DNA from: Paracoccaceae bacterium | Lineage (GTDB): Bacteria > Pseudomonadota > Alphaproteobacteria > Rhodobacterales > Rhodobacteraceae | Reading direction: 5' to 3' | Assembly: GCA_023260935.1 (NCBI GenBank) | Contig: JALQTL010000317.1 | Span: 1 to 10,775 of the forward strand | DNA: 10,775 bases | In this document: in pieces, positions 1 to 5,971 of the stretch | Numbering within the stretch: position 1 is the first letter of the stretch | How the letters are laid out: every line of letters begins with the position of its first letter | Notes under the pieces: generated by a model | Database searches by the model: none | Told to the model about the DNA's origin: nothing | Seen by the model: the letters and a program-made list of their open reading frames with translations, nothing else | Translations under genes and position numbers: made by a program

Positions 1-159
1 GTTCAGACCCTTGAGCGGGTTCGTCTTGGTGTCGTGCTGATGCAGGATATCAAGGTTCAGCGCATTGGGCCACCAGGCCATCACGCTGGTTTCGGTCGTG
101 GTCAGCCCACCATGCATGACCGGGCATTTGCCCGAAGCGGCGTTATCGTTTCCGTCCAT
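1..159 (-). CDS. katG: Catalase-peroxidase KatG, N-terminal fragment
   Basis: This is the first 53 codons of a bifunctional haem catalase-peroxidase, which breaks down hydrogen peroxide in the cytoplasm; the rest lies beyond the left edge. The visible protein begins MDGNDNAASGKCPVMHGG and contains WWPNALNLDILHQHD at residues 29-43. Both are typical of the KatG N-terminus ('GKCPVMHG' then 'WWPN.LNL.IL.QH'). The catalytic Arg/Trp/His segment lies outside the window. I chose the ATG at 159 because GGAGG (168-164) sits just upstream as a ribosome binding site. An in-frame ATG at 171 would itself contain that site and is less likely. The gene diverges from the OxyR-type regulator at 322, the arrangement expected for peroxide-induced control. 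Identification is confident although only the start is visible. Confidence 0.93.
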   Translation of the reverse strand, partial: MDGNDNAASGKCPVMHGGLTTTETSVMAWWPNALNLDILHQHDTKTNPLKGLN

Positions 160-255
160 CCTATCCTCCATCTGGTCAGCGCCGAGAGGCGCGGAAAAGC
201 CGATGCACGGCCCCGAAGGACCGGCCGGCCATGGTTTAAGCGCGTTTCATGACGG

Positions 256-284
256 TTGTTCTAGCAGGTTCGATCAATTAGTTT
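256..284 (+). promoter_or_regulatory. Putative oxyR promoter
   Basis: TTGTTC (256-261) and TAGTTT (279-284) are 17 bases apart, an acceptable but imperfect sigma-70-type promoter 38 bases upstream of the oxyR start. On the opposite strand a weaker katG promoter may use TTGATC (277-272) with a poor -10 (CGTCAT, 254-249). A weak core promoter is common for genes that need an activator. This is inferred from motif matching only. Confidence 0.3.
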
Positions 285-323
285 AATTCCGATTTCCTGA
301 TGAGGGCGATAAGTTGCCGTTAT
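276..323. promoter_or_regulatory. Candidate OxyR operator region (two small palindromes)
   Basis: Two palindromes lie between katG and oxyR. AATTA-GTT-TAATT (276-288) overlaps the possible oxyR -10. ATAA-N7-TTAT (309-323) runs into the oxyR start codon and resembles one half of the classical OxyR pattern (ATAG-N7-CTAT). The region lies directly upstream of the possible katG -35 and over the oxyR start. This would suit a protein that activates katG and represses its own gene. The full four-part OxyR consensus is not present, so this is a candidate only. Confidence 0.3.
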
Positions 324-1272
324 GATAAACCTGACCTTCAAGCAGCTGCGCTATGTCGACGCCCTGGCCAGGCTGGGCCATTTCGGACGGGCGGCGGATG
401 TCTGCGCCATCTCGCAGCCCGCGCTTTCCATGCAGATCAAGGAACTGGAGCAATCGCTGGGCACCGACCTGTTCGAACGCGGGCCCCGACAGGTGCGGCT
501 GACCCGTTTCGGCGAAGAGTTCCTGACCCGGGTGCGTGCCATCCTGCGCGATGTGGACGAGTTGCAGGATATGGCGCGGGCGGCGCGGGCGCGGCTGACG
601 GGACGGTTGCGGATCGGGGTGATTCCCACGGTGGCACCCTATCTGTTGCCGCGGATGATCGGCGATCTGATGCGGGCCTACCCCGATCTTGATATCCATG
701 TGCGCGAAACCCTGACGCCGCGGCTGATTGGCGAACTGGCCGATGGCACGCTGGACACGGCGCTGGTGGCGCTGCCGGTTTCGGAACCCGCGCTGCATGA
801 AGTGCCGCTGTTTTCCGAAAGCTTCGTGCTGGTGCGCCCCATGGCCGATGCGGGCCAGCCGGTGCCCAGCCGCGAAACCCTGCGCGAGATGCGGCTTTTG
901 CTGCTGGAGGAAGGGCATTGCTTTCGTGATCAGGCGCTGTCGTTCTGCAACCTTTCCACCACGGCGCCGCGGGAATTGCTGGATGGCAGTTCGCTATCGA
1001 CGCTGGTGCAGATGGTGGGGGCGGGAATCGGCGTGACGCTGATCCCGGAAATGGCGGTGCCGGTGGAAACCCGGTCGGCCGCGGTGGCGGTGGCCCGCTT
1101 TGCCGCGCCCGAGCCGCGCCGCACGATCGGGATGGTCTGGCGCAAGACCACCCCGCTGGCGCGGCAGTTGCAGGAACTGGCCGAGGTGATCCGGCAGGCG
1201 GCCGAGGCACAGGGGCTGGCGGTGCTGCCGGCGCTGACCGACCCTAGCGCCGGAACGTCATCGGCAGGGTAA
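322..1272 (+). CDS. oxyR: LysR-family hydrogen peroxide sensor/regulator OxyR
   Basis: A 316-residue LysR-type regulator. Residues 1-62 form the winged helix-turn-helix (FKQLRYVDALARLGHFGRAA..., then SQPALSMQIKELE), followed by a linker helix and the substrate-binding-like domain (about 94-300). The segment LLLEEGHCFRDQALSFC carries C200 and C209, spaced as E. coli Cys199 and Cys208. Those residues form the disulfide that activates OxyR on peroxide exposure, which separates it from general LysR proteins. GAGIGVTLIPEMAV (about 233-246) is also OxyR-like. It diverges from katG, its expected main target. The ribosome binding site is weak (GAGGG about 14 bases upstream of the ATG). The last 29 bases overlap the end of tonB on the other strand, so the C-terminal tail (TDPSAGTSSAG) may be poorly conserved. 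Family and function are confident. Confidence 0.93.
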   Translation: MINLTFKQLRYVDALARLGHFGRAADVCAISQPALSMQIKELEQSLGTDLFERGPRQVRLTRFGEEFLTRVRAILRDVDELQDMARAARARLTGRLRIGVIPTVAPYLLPRMIGDLMRAYPDLDIHVRETLTPRLIGELADGTLDTALVALPVSEPALHEVPLFSESFVLVRPMADAGQPVPSRETLREMRLLLLEEGHCFRDQALSFCNLSTTAPRELLDGSSLSTLVQMVGAGIGVTLIPEMAVPVETRSAAVAVARFAAPEPRRTIGMVWRKTTPLARQLQELAEVIRQAAEAQGLAVLPALTDPSAGTSSAG

Positions 1273-2119
1273 AGCTTTGCGCCTTGGCGCCAAGACCCCG
1301 GGGGGCGGCGGGAAAGGGCGCGGCGGCACGCACCGCGCGCAATGCCGCGGCATCCAGCGCATCGTTGCCCGAAGATTTCGCAAGGTTGACAGACAGAAGC
1401 CCCCCCCCCGGATCGACCGAAAGGCGCACGGTGACAGTGCCCGCCGCCCCCCGGGCGGTGGGGGGATAGGCCTTGCGCCGTTCGATCCGGCTGCGGATGC
1501 GGGCGCCCCATTCCGCCTTGGCACTGGCCGCGGCGGCCGCGCTGGCCGTTCCGGCAGAGGCGCGGCCGCCCTGCCCGGCTGCGGCCCCGTCACCCGTGCC
1601 GCGCGCCAGCTGCCCCGCCTGCGCGGGGGCTGGCGGGTTCTTGTGCCGGGGGGCTTCGGGCTGAGCTTCGGTTCTGGTTGCAGGCTTGGGGCGGGCCTTG
1701 GGGCGAATGTCGGCGGGCGGCGGGGGCGCGGGGGCCTCGGCCGATGGTTGCGGGCTGGGGGGCATATCGGGGGGCGGCTCGGCCCGGGGGGCGGGGCTGG
1801 CCGGGGGCAAGGCCGCCAGTTCGGGGAAAGCCGGCAATCGGGGCGGTGCCTCTGGCTGCATGGCCGCCATTGGATCGGGCGCGGTTTCCGGGGTTGCGGG
1901 AAGGCCCAGCGGCGCCACTGCCGGGCTCGGCTCGGGCGGGCGGTCCCAGGCGGCGACCAGATCGGCCAGCGCCCCGTCTGATGCGGCAAGGCTGACCAGT
2001 GCCGCCCCCCCCGCGCCCGAGGCCACAGCCCCGGCCGGCCCGGGATGCAGCGCGAATGCACCAATGTGCAGGCCCAGCGCCGCGGCCAAGGCCAGAGCCG
2101 CCTGAACCCGCCCGATCAT
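1244..2119 (-). CDS. tonB: TonB-type energy transducer
   Basis: A 291-residue TonB-family protein that links the inner-membrane ExbB-ExbD motor to outer-membrane receptors. An N-terminal membrane helix (about 5-24) contains H18, comparable to the essential TonB transmembrane His. A long Pro/Ala-rich periplasmic linker follows (about 61-170), with Pro-Lys/Arg stretches near 138-162. The C-terminal TonB domain (about 205-291) has the typical start RRKAYPPTARGAAGTVTVRLSVD and the ending SFTLPMTFRR. I chose the ATG at 2119 because it overlaps the exbD2 stop as ATGA and is followed at once by the membrane helix; a longer reading frame to 2293 has no such signal. The codons for DPGGG (residues 236-240) include a run of ten G (1400-1409 on this strand). 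The stop falls inside the 3' end of oxyR. Receptor and substrate are unknown. Confidence 0.88.
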   Translation of the reverse strand: MIGRVQAALALAAALGLHIGAFALHPGPAGAVASGAGGAALVSLAASDGALADLVAAWDRPPEPSPAVAPLGLPATPETAPDPMAAMQPEAPPRLPAFPELAALPPASPAPRAEPPPDMPPSPQPSAEAPAPPPPADIRPKARPKPATRTEAQPEAPRHKNPPAPAQAGQLARGTGDGAAAGQGGRASAGTASAAAAASAKAEWGARIRSRIERRKAYPPTARGAAGTVTVRLSVDPGGGLLSVNLAKSSGNDALDAAALRAVRAAAPFPAAPRGLGAKAQSFTLPMTFRR

Positions 2120-2589
2120 TCCCCTGCCCCCGAGAGTGGCCCCGCGACTGGCCCCGCGACTGGCCCCGGCACGACGGCCAGTTCGACCTGCCCAAAGCCC
2201 AGCCCCGCGATCCGGGGCAGAAGTGCCGCCAGCCGGGCGGCGGGCAAGCGGCTGTCTGCGCGCAGGGTCAACCGGGGCGGGGTGGCCGCGCAATCGGCTT
2301 GCATGCAGTATTCGCCGCGGGCGGCGGCAAGGCCCTGAAGCGCGGCCTCGTCCATCCGGGCCTGCCAGGCCAGCGTGCCATCGGCAGCCACAAGCAGGCT
2401 GAACAGCCCCTCTGCCTCGGCCACGGCACGGCCTTCGGGGGGCTGCACCGCCACCGCCTCGGCCGGGGCAAGACGGGCTGCGATCAGAAAGAAGATCAGC
2501 AGCAGGAAGACCACATTGATCATGGGCAGCAGGTTTTCGGCCGACTTGCGGCGTGCAGGGGCCGTGAAGCGGGGGGACAAGAGATCCAC
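2116..2589 (-). CDS. exbD: ExbD/TolR-family protein with Asn in place of the catalytic Asp
   Basis: A second ExbD-like protein, about 157 residues if it starts at the GTG at 2589. That start has GGTGGAG about 7 bases upstream and follows the exbD1 stop by 4 bases. ATG at 2610 and TTG at 2580 are alternatives. The protein has a short cytoplasmic N-terminus, one membrane helix (ENLLPMINVVFLLLIFFLIAARL, about 18-40) and a periplasmic domain. In ExbD and TolR the motif is PMID, and its Asp (Asp25 in E. coli ExbD) carries protons; here residue 25 is Asn (codon AAT, 2517-2515). The periplasmic part has a Cys pair (C95 and C100), and the C-terminus holds a short GPVA repeat. It probably works with exbD1 rather than alone. 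Family membership is secure; proton-transport ability is doubtful. Confidence 0.85.
   Translation of the reverse strand: MDLLSPRFTAPARRKSAENLLPMINVVFLLLIFFLIAARLAPAEAVAVQPPEGRAVAEAEGLFSLLVAADGTLAWQARMDEAALQGLAAARGEYCMQADCAATPPRLTLRADSRLPAARLAALLPRIAGLGFGQVELAVVPGPVAGPVAGPLSGAGE
2134..2169. repeat. Three tandem 12-base units at the end of exbD2
   Basis: GACTGGCCCCGC (2146-2157) is followed by GACTGGCCCCGG (2158-2169) and preceded by the near copy GAGTGGCCCCGC (2134-2145). On the minus strand they encode GP-VA-GP-VA-GP-LS near the ExbD2 C-terminus. The unit is a multiple of three, so gain or loss of copies would keep the frame. Confidence 0.85.
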
Positions 2590-2593
2590 GCCG

Positions 2594-2974
2594 CTACTCC
2601 ACCAGCACAAGGCGCGACAGGCCTGCCGCTGTCAGGCTGTCCATGACCGTGACCAGCGCCTGTAGATCGGCCCCATCCCGCGCCCTGAGCACCACGATAT
2701 CATCGGGCGAGCGCATCAGCCCCGACAGGGCCTGCACCAGCGCAGGGGCAGCAATGGCGGCACCGTTCAGCGACAGGCCGTTCGGCAACACCTCGACCAA
2801 GCGGGGCGGGCCGGTATAATCCCCTCCTCCCCCTGCGCCCAGCGCAAGCGGCAACGCGCGCTCGACGCCAAAGCGCGAGGCGAGCATGAAAAAGACCAAA
2901 AGCAGGAAGACCACGTCGATCATCGGCGTCAGGTTCGGCCGGCGCCGGTGGCGGGGGGGGCCGAAGCGGATCAT
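2594..2974 (-). CDS. exbD: ExbD-family proton-motive-force transducer
   Basis: A 126-residue ExbD, the stator partner that with ExbB uses the proton gradient to energise TonB. It has an Arg-rich cytoplasmic N-terminus (RHRRRPNLTP), one membrane helix (about 18-35, MIDVVFLLLVFFMLASRF) and a periplasmic domain of about 85 residues ending in LSRLVLVE. The proton-carrying Asp is present as D20 in PMIDVVF. The ATG overlaps the exbB stop by four bases (ATGA, 2974-2971), indicating translational coupling. The next gene, exbD2, begins only a few bases after this stop. Length and motif are normal for the family. TolR is the main alternative, but the tonB-type gene at the operon end and the absence of tolA, tolB or pal favour ExbD. 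Confidence 0.9.
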   Translation of the reverse strand: MIRFGPPRHRRRPNLTPMIDVVFLLLVFFMLASRFGVERALPLALGAGGGGDYTGPPRLVEVLPNGLSLNGAAIAAPALVQALSGLMRSPDDIVVLRARDGADLQALVTVMDSLTAAGLSRLVLVE

Positions 2975-3681
2975 TCCGCTGCCTGCCGCAACCCATGCGG
3001 CGCCTTTGCCCCCTGAAATGTGGCTCCGTGCAGGATGCGGGTAGCGGCGTCTTCCATATCATGCCGCAGGCCATCGACGACCGAGTCGAACCATGTCAGC
3101 GCCACCTGTGCGGGAATGGCCACGGCCATGCCGGCGGCGGTGGTCAGAAGTGCCTCCCATATGCCGCCGGCCAGCATGGCCGGATCGGCCCGTGCCCCGG
3201 CCTCTTGCAGCGCCTGAAACGCCGCGATCATGCCCATGACCGTGCCCAGAAGGCCCAGGAGCGGGCCGACGGTCGAGGCCAGTTCCAGACCACGCAGGCC
3301 GGACTGGGCCCGCGCCAGCAGGGCGCGCGCTATGCGGGCGGTTTCCGCCTCGGCCTCGGCCCGGTCAAGCTGCGGGTTCTGCGCCGCGGCCATCGCCCCG
3401 CGCGCCAGCCTAGCGCGCAGCGAGCCGCGCGTTTCCAGCAGCGCCATCGCCTCGGCCGTCTGCCCGGCCTGCCACAGATCAAGCGCGCGGGCCGTGTGCC
3501 GCCCCCCCGACCAGGCGCCAAAGGACAGAAGGCGCATCACCTTCCACAGGATCAGCGCCAGCGTCAGCACCGACAACAGCGCAATGGCCCACATCGCGGG
3601 CCCGCCCATCTGCACGAAGTGCAAAAGGCCCGCCAGCGCGCCGGGTTCTGCCAGCGTCGGCGTTTGGGTGATCGGGTTCAT
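2971..3681 (-). CDS. exbB: ExbB/TolQ/MotA-family proton channel protein
   Basis: A 236-residue inner-membrane protein that forms the pentameric channel of the TonB motor. Three membrane helices are visible: about 28-48 (PAMWAIALLSVLTLALILW), 133-156 (LASTVGPLLGLLGTVMGMIAAF) and 171-195 (WEALLTTAAGMAVAIPAQVAL). A large cytoplasmic segment separates the first two. T147 in GTVMG, E176 in WEALLTT and T181 match residues that line the E. coli ExbB channel (T148, E176, T181). It is the first gene of exbB-exbD1-exbD2-tonB. The ATG at 3681 has only a G-rich stretch upstream as a ribosome binding site. No receptor or periplasmic binding protein is nearby, so the transported ligand cannot be stated. 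Confidence 0.9.
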   Translation of the reverse strand: MNPITQTPTLAEPGALAGLLHFVQMGGPAMWAIALLSVLTLALILWKVMRLLSFGAWSGGRHTARALDLWQAGQTAEAMALLETRGSLRARLARGAMAAAQNPQLDRAEAEAETARIARALLARAQSGLRGLELASTVGPLLGLLGTVMGMIAAFQALQEAGARADPAMLAGGIWEALLTTAAGMAVAIPAQVALTWFDSVVDGLRHDMEDAATRILHGATFQGAKAPHGLRQAAE

Positions 3682-3707
3682 CGGCAGCCCCCAAGGTTGC
3701 TGGTTCC

Positions 3708-3736
3708 TTGCTATCCCCGATGTCCCCCCGTTTCAA
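3708..3736 (-). promoter_or_regulatory. Putative promoter of the exbB-exbD-exbD-tonB operon
   Basis: On the minus strand TTGAAA (3736-3731) and TAGCAA (3713-3708) are 17 bases apart, about 27 bases upstream of the exbB start. The -35 is good and the -10 weak. I see no clear Fur-box or iron-rhodo-box (TGA-N9-TCA) over it, so iron control is not supported by what can be read here. Confidence 0.3.
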
Positions 3737-3772
3737 CAGAAGGGCGACACCGCGGCGCCCTTGCACGACATG

Positions 3773-3834
3773 GGCAAAGGCCGATGGGCGAAAGGCCGCA
3801 ACCTTCCCCCGCGTGACAAGCGGCGAAAGGCCGC
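3773..3834. repeat. Direct repeats between exbB and ppaC
   Basis: GGCGAAAGGCCGC occurs at 3787-3799 and again at 3822-3834, 35 bases apart. A shorter relative, GGCAAAGGCCG, lies at 3773-3783. The last copy sits between the -35 and -10 of the ppaC promoter. They could be regulator sites or chance in GC-rich DNA. Confidence 0.6.
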
Positions 3835-3841
3835 CTATAAG
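3813..3841 (+). promoter_or_regulatory. Sigma-70-type promoter of ppaC
   Basis: GTGACA (3813-3818) and TATAAG (3836-3841) are separated by exactly 17 bases, and each differs from the consensus at one position. It lies 30 bases upstream of the ppaC start, giving a leader of roughly 24 bases. This is the best promoter match in the window. Confidence 0.6.
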
Positions 3842-3871
3842 CCGCGCAAAATTCCATCCGCTAGGTGATCC

Positions 3872-4792
3872 ATGACAACGCTTGTATTCGGCCACAAATC
3901 CCCCGACACCGATTCCACCGGTTCTCCGCTGATCTGGGCCTGGTATCTGACCGAGGTGAAAGGCACCCCGGCCGAGGCCGTTCTGCTGGGCGAGCCCAAT
4001 ACTGAAGCCGCCTTTGTGCTGAAGCGCTGGAAGGCCGCCAAGCCCCGGATCGTGACCGAGATCGCCGATGGCACCAAGGCGGTGATCGTGGATACCAACA
4101 ACCCCGCCGAACTGCCGGGCAATGTGAACGCGCTGGACGTGACGGCCATCATCGACCACCACAAGCTGGTGGGCGGGCTGGAAACCAAGGGCCCGATCGA
4201 CATCACCATCCGCCCGCTGGCCTGTACCGCCACCATCATGCACGATCTGATGGGCGCCGATGCGGGGCGCATGCCCGAAGGCATCAAGGGGCTGATGCTG
4301 TCGTGCATCCTGTCGGACACGCTGGAATTCCGCAGCCCCACCACCACGCCGCATGACCGCGCCGTGGCCGAGGCGCTGGCCGCCGATCTTGGCATTGCCA
4401 TTCCCGCCTATGCGGCCGAGTTGTTCGAGGCGAAATCGGACGTCGGGGCCTTTTCGGATCCGGAACTGCTGCGGATGGACAGCAAGGAATACACCGTGGC
4501 GGGCAAGGAACTGCGGGTCAGCGTTCTGGAAACCACCGCGCCCAAGCTGATCCTTGACCGCAAGGCCAGCCTGATGGCCTCGATGGAAGGGGTCGCCAAG
4601 GAGGACGGGGCCGATCAGGTGCTGCTGTTCGTCGTGGATATCCTGCGCGAGGAAGCGACGCTTCTGGTGCCGAACGATCTGGTCAAGCAGATCGCCGAAG
4701 CCAGCTTCGGCTGCACGGTTTCGGGCGATACGGTGGTGCTGCCCGGCATCATGAGCCGCAAGAAGCAGATCATCCCGGCGCTGAAGATCTAA
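3872..4792 (+). CDS. ppaC: Manganese-dependent inorganic pyrophosphatase (family II)
   Basis: A 306-residue cytoplasmic enzyme that hydrolyses pyrophosphate to two phosphates and so drives biosynthetic reactions. It is a DHH-family protein. The N-terminal metal-binding residues are all present: H8, D12 and D14 in GHKSPDTDS, D74 in VDTNN, D95-H96-H97 (the DHH motif) and D149 in LSDT. The C-terminal DHHA2 domain ends with the substrate-binding SRKKQI motif (295-300). The length is standard. The ATG has AGGTGA upstream and a good promoter (3813-3841). The gene diverges from exbB. The family prefers Mn or Co and is unrelated to the common family I Ppa. The downstream hairpin suggests it may be transcribed mostly alone. 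Confidence 0.95.
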   Translation: MTTLVFGHKSPDTDSTGSPLIWAWYLTEVKGTPAEAVLLGEPNTEAAFVLKRWKAAKPRIVTEIADGTKAVIVDTNNPAELPGNVNALDVTAIIDHHKLVGGLETKGPIDITIRPLACTATIMHDLMGADAGRMPEGIKGLMLSCILSDTLEFRSPTTTPHDRAVAEALAADLGIAIPAYAAELFEAKSDVGAFSDPELLRMDSKEYTVAGKELRVSVLETTAPKLILDRKASLMASMEGVAKEDGADQVLLFVVDILREEATLLVPNDLVKQIAEASFGCTVSGDTVVLPGIMSRKKQIIPALKI

Positions 4793-4802
4793 AGCCGCAG
4801 AA

Positions 4803-4835
4803 GGGCGGGCGCCGGCACAGGTCGGCGCCCCGCCC
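4803..4835 (+). terminator. GC-rich hairpin after ppaC
   Basis: GGGCGGGCGCCG (4803-4814) can pair with CGGCGCCCCGCCC (4823-4835) around an 8-base loop with one bulged base. It begins 10 bases after the ppaC stop. No T-run follows, so it may be a weak terminator or an RNA-stabilising end. Confidence 0.5.
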
Positions 4836-4969
4836 TGCCCGATCCGGCTGCGCGGTGGCGGCGTGCCGAAGATGACACGGCTGAGGGGCGGGTTTCCTTG
4901 CGCGCCCCGGCCCAAGGCGATAGGTCTGCCCAGCATTGCCCCGTGACCCGATCCCGAAAGGCCCGCCGC

Positions 4970-5845
4970 ATGACCCGGATGATCCGCTCGCTTGCCGAAA
5001 TTGCCCCGCAGTATGATGCGCTTTTCTGCGATCTGTGGGGGTGCCTGCATAACGGCGTAGTTCCCTTTCCGGCGGCCGTGGCGGCCTTGCAGGCGTTTCG
5101 CGCCGGGGGCGGCAAGGTCATTCTGGTGACAAATGCACCGCGCCCGAAATCAAGCGTCGTCACGCAGCTGGACAAGATGGGCCTGCCGCGCGACGCTTGG
5201 GATGATGTGGCAACCTCGGGCGATGCCACGCAATATGCCATGCTGACCGGGGCGGCGGGGCGGCGGGTGCATCACATCGGCGCGCCGAAGGACGAACCCT
5301 TCTTCACCGCCTTTGAACCCGATATCGCGCCGCTTGTGGCCGGGGCCGGGATCAGCCGGGTGCCGCTGGATCAGGCCGAAGGGATCATCTGCACCGGCCT
5401 TGCCGATGACGGCACCGAAACACCCGAAGATTACCGCGCAACGCTGCTGATGGCCAAGACACTGGGGCTGACCATGCTGTGCGCCAACCCCGATATCGTG
5501 GTGGATATGGGCGAAAAGCGGCTGTGGTGCGCCGGGGCGCTGGCGCGGGATTATGAGGCGATGGGGGGAGAGGCGCTTTACTACGGCAAGCCGCATCCGC
5601 CGATCTATGATCTGGCCCGCCGCCGGCTTGGCCTTGACGACCCGCGCATCCTGTGTGTGGGGGACGGCATTGCCACCGATGTGCAGGGCGGCCTTGCCGA
5701 AGGGCTGGACACGCTGTTCGTGACCGGGGGCATCGCGGCTGCCGAATTCGGGCCCGACCCGCTGAACCCTGACAAGGATCTGCTGGACGCCTGGCTGGAG
5801 CGTCAGCAGCTTTCGGCAACATGGGCGATCAGCCAATTGAGGTGA
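4970..5845 (+). CDS. HAD-superfamily class IIA protein, TIGR01459-like
   Basis: About 291 residues, similar to class IIA HAD phosphatases of the NagD/pyridoxal-phosphatase type and, I believe, to the TIGR01459 subfamily found next to PPase and riboflavin genes in alphaproteobacteria. Motif I is FCDLWGCLHNG: nucleophile D21 is present, but the second Asp expected two residues later (DxD) is W23. Motif II is LVTNA (52-56), the motif III Lys is K207 in YYGKPHP, and motif IV is CVGDGIATDVQG with D232 and D237. I chose the ATG at 4970; 4979 is close by, and the frame is open back to 4898 without homology. A weak promoter (TTGCGC 4898-4903, TAGGTC 4921-4926) may serve it. The substrate is unknown. 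Loss of the usual acid/base Asp means phosphatase activity should not be assumed. Confidence 0.85.
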   Translation: MTRMIRSLAEIAPQYDALFCDLWGCLHNGVVPFPAAVAALQAFRAGGGKVILVTNAPRPKSSVVTQLDKMGLPRDAWDDVATSGDATQYAMLTGAAGRRVHHIGAPKDEPFFTAFEPDIAPLVAGAGISRVPLDQAEGIICTGLADDGTETPEDYRATLLMAKTLGLTMLCANPDIVVDMGEKRLWCAGALARDYEAMGGEALYYGKPHPPIYDLARRRLGLDDPRILCVGDGIATDVQGGLAEGLDTLFVTGGIAAAEFGPDPLNPDKDLLDAWLERQQLSATWAISQLR

Positions 5846-5870
5846 CCTGCGGGGCAGAAGGGTAACAAAG

Positions 5871-5899
5871 TTGCGCCTTTTGCCGAATATGTGAAAAAT
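5871..5899 (+). promoter_or_regulatory. Putative promoter upstream of the MaoC-type gene
   Basis: TTGCGC (5871-5876) and AAAAAT (5894-5899) are 17 bases apart in a locally AT-rich stretch. An inverted repeat, GCGCAA-CGGAA-TTGCGC (5904-5920), lies at or just after the expected start of transcription and could be an operator. Both rest on motif matching alone. Confidence 0.35.
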
Positions 5900-5971
5900 A
5901 CTTGCGCAACGGAATTGCGCTGCGATGCAGCATTTGATAAGGTCCGCGCATCCTCAACGACGGGAATCGGG

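Noticed and set aside
2120..2293. N-terminal extension of the tonB frame to an ATG at 2293.
   Set aside because: The 58 extra residues overlap exbD2, are Arg/Gly-rich and would precede the membrane helix; the ATG at 2119 overlaps the exbD2 stop as expected in an operon.
3682..3871. Fur-box or iron-rhodo-box controlling exbB.
   Set aside because: No AT-rich Fur-like palindrome and no TGA-N9-TCA arrangement was found over the probable promoter.
3479..5050. Long minus-strand open frame (523 codons) across exbB's 5' end, the exbB-ppaC gap, ppaC and the HAD gene start.
   Set aside because: It lies antisense to the clear ppaC gene, shows no recognisable domain, and has the His/Arg/Gln/Gly-rich composition of a GC-rich shadow frame.
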